DNA from: Hylemonella sp. UBA6679
Lineage (GTDB): Bacteria; Pseudomonadota; Gammaproteobacteria; Burkholderiales; Burkholderiaceae_C
Length of the DNA: 64,000 nucleotides
Reading direction: 5' to 3'
NCBI GenBank assembly: GCA_002454975.1
Contig: DKJZ01000102.1
Location: forward strand, 8,669-72,668
Both the position numbers and the translations under genes were made by a program. This document shows, piece by piece, positions 50,958 through 60,619 of this stretch (the first letter of the stretch is position 1; each line of letters starts with the position of its first letter). The notes beneath the pieces are model-generated. The model had not been told where the DNA came from. It ran no database searches and saw nothing but the letters and a program-made list of their open reading frames with translations.

Positions 50958-53291
50958 CTACAAATGGATGCCTGGGCTGTCTCGTCCAGCGTCAGGAGGT
51001 AGCACCTGGCTGAGGACCCGCCCTCTGGTCAGCAGGCTCACCACCACCATCACCAAGGTGCCTGCAGCCACCCCGAAGACGCCTGCTGACACAGGTTGGA
51101 TGCCCCACCACAGCCCCGAGCCTTGCAGGCCGAGGGCCTCGCGCACGGCGGTGGCGTTCGAGAGCATGTAGTAAAGCGTGACACCAATCCCACTGAGCAT
51201 GCCCCACACCGCCCCTGCACTGGAAGTGCGCTGCCAATACACCCCCAGCACCATGGCTGGCACAAACGCCGCACCCGCCAAAGAAAACGAGGCCGAGACC
51301 AAATACAGGATGTCTGCCGGCCTTTGCGCGGCCACATACGCAGCGGTCAAAGCCACCAGCAGCAAGGCAAACTTCGAGGCAATCACGCGTCGCATGGTGT
51401 AGGAGCGCTCGCTTTGCCCCCGCTTGGGCTGCCCCAGCGCGCCTTTGAAATACAGGTCATGGGCCAAAGCGTTGCCTATGGTTAACAGCAAACCGTCGGC
51501 TGTGGACAGCGCTGCGGCCAGGCCACCGGCCGCCACCAAGCCTGATATGACGTAAGGCAAGCCACCCAACTCGGGCATGGCCAGCATGATCAGGTCCGCA
51601 CCCAGCCTGAGCTCGGAGAACTGCAGCCGCTGGTCGCCATTGATGTCTTGGATGCCCAACAAGCCAGGGTCAACCTTGGCCCATTGCCAAATCCAAGATG
51701 GCAAGTCGTCAAAAGGCCGGCCGATCAAATTGCTCATGACTTCAAACTTCACCATGACGGCAATCGCCGGCGCAGAAATGTAGAGCAAAGAAATGAAAAA
51801 CAGCGACCACACCACCGATCGCCGGGTTTCCGCCTGTGAGGTGGTGGTGAAAAACCGCGTCAACAGATGCGGTAAACCCATGGTGCCAATCATCAAGCAA
51901 AACACCAGTGCCAAAAAATTACGCCGCGACACATCAAAGTCTTCTTGCTCCTGCGGGCTGCCTTGCGGATCGCCGGCAAAGGGGGTGGTGTGTGCGGGCA
52001 TGCCACCCAGCGGCTTGGCGCGCTGTTGGTTGTCGTGCATGGCCAGCGTCCAGGCTTTTCGGGCGGACTCTGGGTCTTTGGGCAGCAAAGCCAGGGCGCG
52101 TCTGGCTTCGAAAATGGCCTCGGCATCGGCCCGCTCCTCATTGAGCAGGCGCAAACGCTCTTTGTGTAAAACGCGCTCACGCTCCAAGGCGCGGGGCACG
52201 TCTTGGAGCTTGCTCTCAAAATCTTTGGCGCGCCGTGCGTACTCCTCAATCACCTGCTGCTCGGAGGGCGAGGCCATGATGTGCTTTTCCAGCACCGCGA
52301 TTTTTTCTAGCTGCTGCCCGTACACCCAAGGCGCCAGCGGGTTACCCATTTGCTTGTAGGCCAGCCAAGAGGCGGGAATCAAAAACGCCAGAATCATCAC
52401 CACGTACTGGGCCACCTGCGTCCAAGTCACAGCGCGCATGCCTCCTAAAAAAGAGCACACCAGCACGCCGCCCAAGCCAAGCAGCACACCAATCTCAAAC
52501 TGCACCCCTGTGAGGCGCGAGCTGATCAAGCCCACGCCGTAAATCTGCGCCACCACATAGGTGAACGAGCACAGAATTGCCGCAAGAGCAGCCAAACGCC
52601 GCGGCCAATTGCCCCCAAAGCGCAGCTGAAAAAAGTCCGGCACCGTGAAAATATTCATGGCCCGCAGCTGAGGCGCGACCAACAAAGCCAGCAGACAAAA
52701 ACCGCCCGTCCAGCCCAAGATGTAAGCCAAGCCACCGGGCTGCGCACCCGAGCCAGAAAAGCCTTGGGCATACAAACCGCCAGCCATGCTGATGAAGGAG
52801 GCCGCGCTCATCCAGTCCGCAGCGGTGGCCATGCCGTTGTACATGGCGGGAATGCGCCGCCCTGCCACGTAGTACTCGTGCATGTCGGTGGTGCGCCCGT
52901 AAATACCCACCACGGCATAAAAAATCACCGTGGCGAGCAAAAACAAAGAGCCCAGCCATTGGCGCGACAAACCAGATTTTTCTGCCAGGTACAAACCCAA
53001 CAAGAAAAGCAGCAAGCAAGCCACGTAGGTGAGAAACAGCCGGTTCAAACGGCGCAAATTCAGCGCGTTCTGACTGTCAGCTTCTTGGGCCTCATGCCGG
53101 TTGCTCAGCCACGCAAACACCGCCACGATGCCCAGAAACACCAGCAAACTGCCCTGCGAGGTCAACCAAAACGACACAGGCCAACCGGCCACCACCAGGC
53201 TCAAATCACGGGCAAACCAAACCGTGCCCACAATGAAAACCAGCCACAACAGCAACAAACCGCCACGCAGTGTGAACAGTTTGGATGTCAT
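50958..53291 (-). CDS. Sodium:solute symporter family protein with coiled-coil insert and EF-hand-like loop
   Basis: About 777 residues, long for the SSS family (usually 500-600). Core motifs: DMHEYYVAGRRIPAMYNGMATAADWMSAASFISMAGG, GWTGGFCLLALLVAPQLR, and VSGLVAAGGLAAALSTADGLLLTIGNALAHDLYF. It resembles the VC_2705/ActP group that imports acetate or similar anions. Two additions: a charged 130-residue segment (about 322-457; QQLEKIAVLEKH to SRRN, coiled-coil-like) and a loop DINGDQRLQFSE (549-560) fitting the EF-hand calcium pattern. ATG chosen over an upstream GTG. Upstream is ppsA, so a role in gluconeogenic carbon uptake is possible. Confidence 0.88.
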   Translation of the reverse strand: MTSKLFTLRGGLLLLWLVFIVGTVWFARDLSLVVAGWPVSFWLTSQGSLLVFLGIVAVFAWLSNRHEAQEADSQNALNLRRLNRLFLTYVACLLLFLLGLYLAEKSGLSRQWLGSLFLLATVIFYAVVGIYGRTTDMHEYYVAGRRIPAMYNGMATAADWMSAASFISMAGGLYAQGFSGSGAQPGGLAYILGWTGGFCLLALLVAPQLRAMNIFTVPDFFQLRFGGNWPRRLAALAAILCSFTYVVAQIYGVGLISSRLTGVQFEIGVLLGLGGVLVCSFLGGMRAVTWTQVAQYVVMILAFLIPASWLAYKQMGNPLAPWVYGQQLEKIAVLEKHIMASPSEQQVIEEYARRAKDFESKLQDVPRALERERVLHKERLRLLNEERADAEAIFEARRALALLPKDPESARKAWTLAMHDNQQRAKPLGGMPAHTTPFAGDPQGSPQEQEDFDVSRRNFLALVFCLMIGTMGLPHLLTRFFTTTSQAETRRSVVWSLFFISLLYISAPAIAVMVKFEVMSNLIGRPFDDLPSWIWQWAKVDPGLLGIQDINGDQRLQFSELRLGADLIMLAMPELGGLPYVISGLVAAGGLAAALSTADGLLLTIGNALAHDLYFKGALGQPKRGQSERSYTMRRVIASKFALLLVALTAAYVAAQRPADILYLVSASFSLAGAAFVPAMVLGVYWQRTSSAGAVWGMLSGIGVTLYYMLSNATAVREALGLQGSGLWWGIQPVSAGVFGVAAGTLVMVVVSLLTRGRVLSQVLPPDAGRDSPGIHL

Positions 53292-53352
53292 GGCTGATTC
53301 AGGGGCAGGCTCAAGGTCAGGGCTGGGCACATACCCAGACCTTGATCAAGCA

Positions 53353-55746
53353 TCACATGGCGGCAATGTTTTGCCAGGTGGCCACCACCGAGTCGGGGTT
53401 GAGCGACATGGATGTGATGCCCTCTTTGACCAACCAACGCGCAAAGTCTGGGTGGTCGCTGGGGCCTTGGCCACAGATGCCCACGTACTTGTTTTGCTTG
53501 CGGCAAGCTGCAATGGCGCGGCTGATCATGGCCTCCACGGCGGGGTCACGCTCGTCAAAATCAGCGGCAAGCAGCTCCAGGCCAGAGTCGCGGTCCAGAC
53601 CCAAGGTGAGCTGGGTCAGGTCATTAGAGCCAATTGAGAAACCATCGAAATACTCGAGGAACTGATCCGCCAAAATCGCGTTGCTGGGCACCTCGCACAT
53701 CATGATGATCTTCAAGCCGTTTTCGCCGCGCTTGAGGCCTTGAGCAGCCAACAACTCGGTGACCTTTTTGGCCTGGCCCAAGGTGCGCACAAAAGGCACC
53801 ATGAGCTCCACATTGGTCAGGCCCATTTCGTCACGCACACGGCGCATGGCCTCGCACTCCATGGCAAAAGCCTCGCCAAACTCAGCGCTGACGTAACGGG
53901 CTGCGCCGCGAAAGCCCAGCATGGGGTTTTCTTCCTCGGGCTCGTAGCGGCTGCCGCCAATCAGCTTGCGGTACTCGTTGCTCTTGAAGTCGCTCAAGCG
54001 CACGATCACCTGCTTGGGCCAAAAGGCAGCAGCAATGGTGGCCACGCCTTCGGCAACCTTGTCCACGTAAAAAGCGCGGGGCGAGGCATGGCCACGGGCC
54101 ACCGACTCGACGGCTTTTTTCAAGTCGGCGTCCACATTGGGGTAATCCAAGATGGCCTTGGGGTGCACGCCAATGTTGTTGTTGATGATGAACTCCAGGC
54201 GGGCCAGGCCTACGCCAGAGTTAGGCAACTGCGCAAAGTCAAACGCAAGCTGTGGGTTGCCGATGTTCATGGTGATCTTCACCGGGATTTCGGGCATCTC
54301 ACCGCGCTGCACCTCGGTGACCTCGGTTTCTAAGAGGCCGTCGTAAATGAAGCCGGTGTCGCCCTCAGAGCAGCTGACCGTCACCAGCGTGCCGTCTTTG
54401 AGGGTTTCGGTGGCATCGCCACACCCCACCACGGCAGGAATGCCCAGCTCGCGCGCAATGATGGCGGCGTGGCAAGTGCGCCCGCCGCGGTTGGTGACGA
54501 TGGCCGAGGCCCGCTTCATCACGGGCTCCCAGTTGGGGTCGGTCATGTCGGTGACCAAAATATCACCCACTTGCACCTTGTCCATTTCGCTGAGCGAATG
54601 CACCAAACGCACGGGACCCGTGCCAATTTTTTGACCAATGGCGCGGCCCTCGGCCAACACGGTGCCGGTGCTCTTGAGTTTGTAGCGCATCTCGGCTTGG
54701 CCTTTGGACTGGCTTTTCACCGTCTCGGGGCGGGCTTGCAAGATGTAGAGCTGGCCGTCGGTGCCGTCTTTGCCCCACTCGATGTCCATGGGGCGGCCGT
54801 AGTGCTTTTCAATGACCAAGGCGTATCGTGCCAAGGCCTCAACATCGGCGTCGGTGAGCGAGTAGCGGTTGCGCAACTCCGAGGGCACGTCCACAGTTTT
54901 CACCAGCTTGCCACCCGAGGCTTTTTCTTCTGGCGTGGAAAACACCATTTGAATCAGCTTGGAGCCCAGGTTACGGCGCACCACCGCACGCTTGCCTGCG
55001 GCCAGCATGGGCTTGTGCACGTAAAACTCATCGGGGTTGACGGCACCTTGCACCACGGTTTCGCCCAGGCCGTAGCTCGAGGTGATGAACACCACGTCTT
55101 CAAAGCCTGACTCGGTGTCGATGGTGAACATCACACCGGCCGCGCCCAAGTCTGAGCGCACCATGCGTTGCACGCCAGCGCTCAAGGCCACGTCGGCGTG
55201 GGCAAAGCCCTTGTGCACACGGTAGCTGATGGCGCGGTCGTTGTAGAGCGAGGCAAACACCTCTTTCATCTTGTGAAGCACATCCTCGATGCCCACCACG
55301 TTCAAAAAAGTTTCCTGCTGGCCGGCAAACGAGGCATCGGGCAGGTCTTCAGCGGTGGCGGAGGAACGCACCGCAAACGAAGCCTGGGGGTTGCCTGCGC
55401 TCAGTTTGGCAAATTCAGCGCGAATACCCGCTTCCAGGTCAGCGGGAAATGGCTGGGCCTCTACCATGGCGCGAATTTCTGCGCCCACTTGCGCCAGCGC
55501 GCGCACGTCTTCGGTATCAAGCGCGTTGAGTTTGGCGTTGATGCGCTCACTCAGACCGTCGTGCTTGAGAAACTCACGGAAAGCGTGTGCCGTGGTGGCA
55601 AAGCCGGTGGGCACGCGCACACCCTGGGGAAGTTGGGAAATCATCTCGCCCAGGCTGGCGTTTTTACCGCCGACCGACTCAACGTCGGTCATCCTGAGTT
55701 TTTCGAAGGGAACAACCAGGTCGGTCGCCTTGAAAAGAGTGGTCAT
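53353..55746 (-). CDS. ppsA: Phosphoenolpyruvate synthase
   Basis: Makes PEP from pyruvate and ATP, the entry to gluconeogenesis. The 797 residues have the N-terminal ATP-grasp domain (GGKNASLGEMI, AVRSSATAEDLPDASFAGQQETFLNV), the phosphohistidine swivel domain (TNRGGRTCHAAIIARELGIPAVVGCG, with the catalytic His in TCHAAI) and the C-terminal PEP/pyruvate barrel (PMLGFRGAARY). The divergent gene ppsR controls its activity by phosphorylation of a Thr near that histidine. Confidence 0.97.
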   Translation of the reverse strand: MTTLFKATDLVVPFEKLRMTDVESVGGKNASLGEMISQLPQGVRVPTGFATTAHAFREFLKHDGLSERINAKLNALDTEDVRALAQVGAEIRAMVEAQPFPADLEAGIRAEFAKLSAGNPQASFAVRSSATAEDLPDASFAGQQETFLNVVGIEDVLHKMKEVFASLYNDRAISYRVHKGFAHADVALSAGVQRMVRSDLGAAGVMFTIDTESGFEDVVFITSSYGLGETVVQGAVNPDEFYVHKPMLAAGKRAVVRRNLGSKLIQMVFSTPEEKASGGKLVKTVDVPSELRNRYSLTDADVEALARYALVIEKHYGRPMDIEWGKDGTDGQLYILQARPETVKSQSKGQAEMRYKLKSTGTVLAEGRAIGQKIGTGPVRLVHSLSEMDKVQVGDILVTDMTDPNWEPVMKRASAIVTNRGGRTCHAAIIARELGIPAVVGCGDATETLKDGTLVTVSCSEGDTGFIYDGLLETEVTEVQRGEMPEIPVKITMNIGNPQLAFDFAQLPNSGVGLARLEFIINNNIGVHPKAILDYPNVDADLKKAVESVARGHASPRAFYVDKVAEGVATIAAAFWPKQVIVRLSDFKSNEYRKLIGGSRYEPEEENPMLGFRGAARYVSAEFGEAFAMECEAMRRVRDEMGLTNVELMVPFVRTLGQAKKVTELLAAQGLKRGENGLKIIMMCEVPSNAILADQFLEYFDGFSIGSNDLTQLTLGLDRDSGLELLAADFDERDPAVEAMISRAIAACRKQNKYVGICGQGPSDHPDFARWLVKEGITSMSLNPDSVVATWQNIAAM

Positions 55747-55963
55747 GAAAAGCTCCTAAAGTTAAAAACCCGTGGGTTCAGGCCTTGTCATGGCTGCTAA
55801 AGACCGGAAGTCGCTGTTATTCTGTTGTGGACTTCTGTGACAGACCTGCACCTGCAATTCAGCCGCTCATTGTAAGCTTGTCACCCAATGCACACGGGGG
55901 TGTTTGTCGCCACCCGAGACCGAAAATTCAACGCCTGCCTGGGTTTGCCCGCCCCTCCCCACC

Positions 55964-56785
55964 ATGAGTCAACGCACAGTTTTTTACATTTCTGACGGCA
56001 CTGGCATCACCGCCGAAACCTTTGGCAACGCCATCTTGGCCCAGTTTGAAACGCAACTGCGCCATGTTCGCCTGCCCTTCACCGACAACGTGGACAAAGC
56101 GCACCAAGTGGTGCGCCAGATCAACCACACCGCCACCGTTGAAGGTAACAAGCCCATTGTGTTCACCACCTTGGTCAATGAAGAGGTGCTGGCCGTCATC
56201 ACTGAAGGCTGCCAAGGCATGCTGCTCGACATGTTCGGCACCTTTGTCAAGCCGCTGGAAAACGAGCTGGCCATCAAATCCAACCACCGCATCGGACGCT
56301 TCAGCGATGTGAGCAAGAGCAAGGCCTACCACGACCGCATCGAGGCCATCAACTTCTCCTTGGCGCATGACGACGGCCAGTCCAACAAAGACCTGGAGAG
56401 CTCAGATGTGATTTTGGTGGGCGTGAGCCGCAGCGGCAAAACCCCCACCTCGCTGTACCTGGCCATGCAATATGGGCTCAAGGCCTCGAACTACCCGCTC
56501 ATACCTGAGGACTTCGAGCGCAACCAGCTGCCGCCGGCCTTGATGCCGCATCGAAGCAAAATTTTCGGTTTAACCATCAACCCCGAACGTTTGAGCGAAA
56601 TCCGCAACGAGCGCAGGCCGAACTCAAAATACGCCTCGCTGGAGAACTGCCGTATGGAAGTGAACGCTGCTGAGCAAATGATGCGTCGCTCAGGCATTCG
56701 ATGGTTGTCCACCACCACCAAGTCGATCGAAGAAATCGCCACCACCATCCTGCAAGAAATCCACCCCGAGCGTTTGATTTACTGA
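55964..56785 (+). CDS. ppsR: Pyruvate, phosphate/water dikinase regulatory protein (PSRP)
   Basis: Bifunctional kinase/phosphorylase acting on PpsA. The 273 residues start MSQRTVFYISDGTGITAETFGNAIL and contain the P-loop-like GVSRSGKTPTSLYLA (about 153-167), which defines the DUF299 family, and LTINPERLSEIRNERRPNS. It is divergent from ppsA, sharing a 217-base control region, the standard arrangement in betaproteobacteria. The ATG is chosen because upstream codons are Pro/Ser rich without similarity. Confidence 0.95.
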   Translation: MSQRTVFYISDGTGITAETFGNAILAQFETQLRHVRLPFTDNVDKAHQVVRQINHTATVEGNKPIVFTTLVNEEVLAVITEGCQGMLLDMFGTFVKPLENELAIKSNHRIGRFSDVSKSKAYHDRIEAINFSLAHDDGQSNKDLESSDVILVGVSRSGKTPTSLYLAMQYGLKASNYPLIPEDFERNQLPPALMPHRSKIFGLTINPERLSEIRNERRPNSKYASLENCRMEVNAAEQMMRRSGIRWLSTTTKSIEEIATTILQEIHPERLIY

Positions 56786-56837
56786 GTGCTTGATTGACAG
56801 CGTCGTTTGCGGCTTAGACCGCTGAATGACAAGTTGT

Positions 56838-56881
56838 TGAGAATGAATCTCATCTTCGTGATAAGATGAGAACAATTCTCA
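56838..56881. promoter_or_regulatory. Tandem Fur boxes upstream of the TonB-dependent receptor
   Basis: TGAGAATGAATCTCA (56838-56852) matches the 7-1-7 Fur model TGATAATnATTATCA at 11 of 14 defined positions; TGAGAACAATTCTCA (56867-56881) matches at 12 and is a perfect inverted repeat. Centres are 29 bases apart. Predicts iron repression of the receptor and the genes after it. Confidence 0.85.
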
Positions 56882-56895
56882 ACTGCATCGCCGTC

Positions 56896-59169
56896 ATGAC
56901 CCCTTGCACTTCAACCCAACAACCTCGTCGCGCCATCTCTGTCGCCGCTAGCAACAAACCACGCAAGGCATCAGCCAACAAGCGCAACAAACAAACACAT
57001 GCCCAGCTGCTGCCCTTGGCCTTCTTGATGTTGGGTTTAGGTTCAGCTTGCGCGCAAGACAAAGTCAGCAGTACCCCGCAAGAACCCACAATCGGCGCAC
57101 AACCGAGCAATAAAACTGTCAGCCTGAAGACCATCAACGTCACCGCGCAGCGTGAGCGGGCCAACGCCACTTACCAAAGCGGCTTGGTGTCATCGGCAAA
57201 AATACACGCAGCGGCCAAAGATGTGCCGCAATCACTCACCGTCGTGAACGACAAGCTCATTCATGACCAGGGTAAAGACACCATCCTCGGTGCACTTCAA
57301 AACGTGCCCGGCATTACCTTTGAAGCGGGTGAAGGCGGTCGAATTGGTGACAACATTCGACTCAGGGGCTTTAGCATCTCCGGTGACATTTATTCAGATG
57401 GCCTGCGCGACATTGCGCAATACAACCGCGATACGTTCAACGTTGATCGCGTAGAGGTCATGAGAGGCTCAGCTTCTATGCTTTTTGGTCGGGGGTCGAC
57501 GGGTGGGATTGTCAACCAGGTTAGCAAGGCTCCTCGCCTGATGACAGAACATGAGATCAACACAACCATAGGTAACCAGGGCTTCACCAGAGTTACCGGT
57601 GACTTCAATTTCAAAACCGGTGAGGATGCAGCATTTCGTGTAAACGCCATGCAAACCGATGGCTTGGGCCGGGCTGAAAAAGCAGAAACACACCGCAAAG
57701 GTCTGGCGCTGGACTACCGCTGGGGCATCGGCACGGCAGATGAATTCATGGTCAGCTTCTATCACCTTGATTACAAGGACAAACCCGATTTTGGCTTCGG
57801 TTGGCTAGCCAGTGGCCCGGCACCCTCGCCCACAGCTGCCAGATGGTACGGCGTCGATTCCGACTACCAAAAAGACAGTGCCGATGTCATCAGCCTCAGG
57901 CATACCCATCGCTGGGCAGATGGCAGCAGCCAAATCACCACCGTGAGAGACGGCTCATACCAGCGAGATCTGTGGGCAACCACCTCCCGTGTGGGGCTCA
58001 CCAGTGGCCAGACGACCACCTTGGACAACTTTGGCACCAACACTTTGGTCACACGTGCTAGCCAATCACGTGCCGGGCAAGAGCATCACACCTTCATTCA
58101 ATCTGACCATGTGACACAGACCTCTTGGTTGGGCATGCGCCACCAAATATTGTTGGGCACCGAGCTGGGTATCGAACGGTCCACGCGCTACACGTACAGC
58201 AATATTGCACCTAAACCCCAAACCAATGTGGGGCAGCCCGACAACACCCCGGTAGCGGATATGCGTATCAAAACCTGGGCGAATGATTTCAATGCGAGCA
58301 CCTTGGGAATTTACCTGCAGGACACCCTGTCGCTTACTCCCCATTGGAAGTGGATCGCAGGCTTGCGCCATGACCGATTTGGTGGCAACTACGACCGCGC
58401 AACCGGCGGCAACCTCAACCGCAGCGACAGCGTCACGAGCTATCGCACAGGCCTCATGTTTCAGCCCAACGACATGAGCAGCTACTACGTCTCCTACGGC
58501 ACGTCTTTCAACTCTTCAGGCGATCTTTACCAATACGACCCCATCACCGCAAACACGCCCCCCGAGCAAGCCCGCAACATAGAACTTGGCGCCAAATGGG
58601 AACTTGCTGAGGGCGACTTGTCTGTGCGCACGGCACTGGCGCGCACAGACAAGTACAACGAAAGAAACACAGACACCACGCAAAGTGCTGACGGGACACA
58701 GTACCTGCTCTCAGGCCAGCGTCATACTGATGCGCTAGAGTTTGAAATAGCTGGTCGACTCACGCCGCAATGGGACATTTTTGGCGGCTTAGTATTGATG
58801 CGCGCAGTCATCGACCAGGCCGGCTCGAGCGATGCAGAAGCACTCAAAGTAGGCCAAAATCCGGGGCTCACACCAAGCCGCCAAGGCAATGTTTGGACCA
58901 CCTACAAACTCAACCAACGGTGGCGTCTTGGTGGAGGTATCACTGCCTCCAGTGAAAACAAACCTGCCAACGCTGAAACCTCTCAAAACCTAGCGCCTGG
59001 TTTTGTTCGGGCTGATGCCATGGCAGAACTCAAAATCGATGGCAAGAACACCGTCAAACTCAACATAGACAATCTTTTTGACACGGTGTACTACACCTCG
59101 CTTTACCGCGGCTTTGTGGTGCCCGGCGCAGCACGCACCGTGCGGGCCACTTGGACGTTGAGGTTCTGA
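56896..59169 (+). CDS. TonB-dependent siderophore receptor (Fiu/catecholate type)
   Basis: Outer-membrane receptor, about 757 residues: a long N-region then hydrophobic signal (LLPLAFLMLGLGSACAQD), a plug domain (KDVPQSLTVVNDKLIHDQGKDTILGALQNVPGITFEAGEGGRIGDNIRLRGF, with RVEVMRGSASMLFGRGSTGGIVNQVSK) and a 22-strand barrel ending RTVRATWTLRF with the terminal Phe. TINVTAQRE may be the TonB box. ATG at 56896 is taken; an earlier ATG at 56866 lies at the edge of the second Fur box, which makes it an unlikely start. Ligand inferred as ferric-catecholate-like from plug similarity and the adjacent PiuC gene. Confidence 0.92.
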   Translation: MTPCTSTQQPRRAISVAASNKPRKASANKRNKQTHAQLLPLAFLMLGLGSACAQDKVSSTPQEPTIGAQPSNKTVSLKTINVTAQRERANATYQSGLVSSAKIHAAAKDVPQSLTVVNDKLIHDQGKDTILGALQNVPGITFEAGEGGRIGDNIRLRGFSISGDIYSDGLRDIAQYNRDTFNVDRVEVMRGSASMLFGRGSTGGIVNQVSKAPRLMTEHEINTTIGNQGFTRVTGDFNFKTGEDAAFRVNAMQTDGLGRAEKAETHRKGLALDYRWGIGTADEFMVSFYHLDYKDKPDFGFGWLASGPAPSPTAARWYGVDSDYQKDSADVISLRHTHRWADGSSQITTVRDGSYQRDLWATTSRVGLTSGQTTTLDNFGTNTLVTRASQSRAGQEHHTFIQSDHVTQTSWLGMRHQILLGTELGIERSTRYTYSNIAPKPQTNVGQPDNTPVADMRIKTWANDFNASTLGIYLQDTLSLTPHWKWIAGLRHDRFGGNYDRATGGNLNRSDSVTSYRTGLMFQPNDMSSYYVSYGTSFNSSGDLYQYDPITANTPPEQARNIELGAKWELAEGDLSVRTALARTDKYNERNTDTTQSADGTQYLLSGQRHTDALEFEIAGRLTPQWDIFGGLVLMRAVIDQAGSSDAEALKVGQNPGLTPSRQGNVWTTYKLNQRWRLGGGITASSENKPANAETSQNLAPGFVRADAMAELKIDGKNTVKLNIDNLFDTVYYTSLYRGFVVPGAARTVRATWTLRF

Positions 59170-59864
59170 TGCTGCTACATATCCCTCATGTCTTAGGGAT
59201 TGACGAACTGCGTAGCGTTCAATCCTTGATACTCGAAGCCCACTGGCAAGACGGTCGCATGACCGCCGGCAGCCAAAGTGCTCAGGTTAAAAACAACCTA
59301 CAGCTTGAAGAAACACTGCCCCAGGCCGAACAAGCGCGGCACATTGTTTCGTTGGCTTTGGCGCGTCATCCGCAATTCATCACCGGCGCTCTGCCCAAAA
59401 CCGTATACCCGCCTTTATTTAACCGCTATGCAGGCACCCACAATGCCTTTGGTGACCACATTGACAATGCAGTGCGCACCCATGCAACAAGTGAGCGCCA
59501 TGTACGCACAGACATCTCATGCACCCTCTTTTTAAGCGATCCGAGCAGTTACGACGGCGGAGAACTCGTGGTGCAAGATACCTATGGTCAACAGCGACTG
59601 AAGTTCGCTGCTGGCGATGCAGTTCTTTACCCTGGCACCTCGGTGCACCGCGTCGAACCCGTGACCCGTGGCGAGAGATTGGCTTGCTTTTTCTGGGTCC
59701 AAAGCATGGTGCGCGACGATACACAAAGACGATTGCTCTACGACATGGACATGGCCATCTTGGCCTTACGCCAGCAAGCCAAGCACGATCGCGAAGATTC
59801 AAGCGAGGTGGTCAAGCTGACTGGCTGTTACCACAATCTTTTGCGGATGTGGGCCGATGTCTGA
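59169..59864 (+). CDS. PiuC/YbiX-type Fe(II)/2-oxoglutarate-dependent hydroxylase
   Basis: About 231 residues, in the PKHD family. The metal triad is seen as H-x-D in FGDHIDNAVR and a distal His in YPGTSVHRVEPVTRGERLACFFWVQSMVRD, where the Arg binds 2-oxoglutarate. Such genes regularly follow siderophore-receptor genes and are iron-starvation induced; the substrate is not known. Its ATG overlaps the receptor stop (TGATG), so translation is coupled. Confidence 0.92.
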   Translation: MLLHIPHVLGIDELRSVQSLILEAHWQDGRMTAGSQSAQVKNNLQLEETLPQAEQARHIVSLALARHPQFITGALPKTVYPPLFNRYAGTHNAFGDHIDNAVRTHATSERHVRTDISCTLFLSDPSSYDGGELVVQDTYGQQRLKFAAGDAVLYPGTSVHRVEPVTRGERLACFFWVQSMVRDDTQRRLLYDMDMAILALRQQAKHDREDSSEVVKLTGCYHNLLRMWADV

Positions 59865-59889
59865 GTCTGTCAGTTGCAGGCTGTCTAGA

Positions 59890-60603
59890 ATGCCCGGCAT
59901 GACACTCAACCGCGCCCAACGCACCCCGCTGATTGTGGCGGCGGTCTTGGTGCTGCACGCCTTGGGCTTGTGGGCGTTTCAAAGCGGCTTGATCCACCGC
60001 GCCATTGAGGTCATGGTGCCCTCAGAGCTCATTGCAGAACTTACCCAGCCCGAGCCGATCAAACCACCGCCCTCGCCCCCTGCACTTCCTGCCACCCCCA
60101 AACAAGCCGTCCCCAAGATGAGCGCACCAGTGTCAGTACCAGTGCCGGCACCCGCCGTGCTGCCAGCTGCAGCCCCCACTCTTACCCCCGCGCCGGCTGA
60201 GCCTGTGAGCACGGCTGCGCCCACGGCCAATTCACCCGTGGTGGCTGCGCCTGCAGGGCCAGTTGCTGCACAGGCGCCAGCTGTGGTCTTGGCGCCCCCT
60301 GCCCCGCCGGCACCAGCCAAGGTGGAATTACCCTCCAGCGACGCCCAATACCTGCAAAACCCCAAGCCCAGCTACCCCGTTTTGAGCAAACGCATGGGCG
60401 AGCAAGGCAAGGTGGTGGTGCATGTGCTGATCGGTACCGATGGCTTGCCGCAAAAGGCTGAAATCAAACAGTCCAGCGGTTTTGATCGCTTGGACAAAGC
60501 CGCCTTGGCCACCGTGCTGAGCTGGAAATACGTTCCCGGTAAACGCGGGGGCGTACCCGAGGCCATGTGGTTCAACGTGCCCATCAATTTCGTTTTAGAG
60601 TGA
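59890..60603 (+). CDS. tonB: Energy transducer TonB
   Basis: About 237 residues. A short cytoplasmic N-terminus, one membrane helix (LIVAAVLVLHALGLWAF), a Pro/Ala-rich periplasmic spacer of about 130 residues, and the TonB C-terminal domain (YLQNPKPSYPVLSKRMGEQGKVVVHVLIGTDGLPQKAEIKQSSGFDRLDKAALATVLSWKYVPGKRGG; YP motif present). Transmits the ExbBD proton-motive force to receptors. The start is uncertain among ATGs at 59857, 59890 and 59899. Confidence 0.93.
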   Translation: MPGMTLNRAQRTPLIVAAVLVLHALGLWAFQSGLIHRAIEVMVPSELIAELTQPEPIKPPPSPPALPATPKQAVPKMSAPVSVPVPAPAVLPAAAPTLTPAPAEPVSTAAPTANSPVVAAPAGPVAAQAPAVVLAPPAPPAPAKVELPSSDAQYLQNPKPSYPVLSKRMGEQGKVVVHVLIGTDGLPQKAEIKQSSGFDRLDKAALATVLSWKYVPGKRGGVPEAMWFNVPINFVLE

Positions 60604-60619
60604 GTTTTCTGGAGTCGTT

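Noticed and set aside
56866..56895. Receptor start at the first ATG
   Set aside because: It lies at the edge of the second Fur box, so the transcript probably starts too late to include a ribosome site for it.
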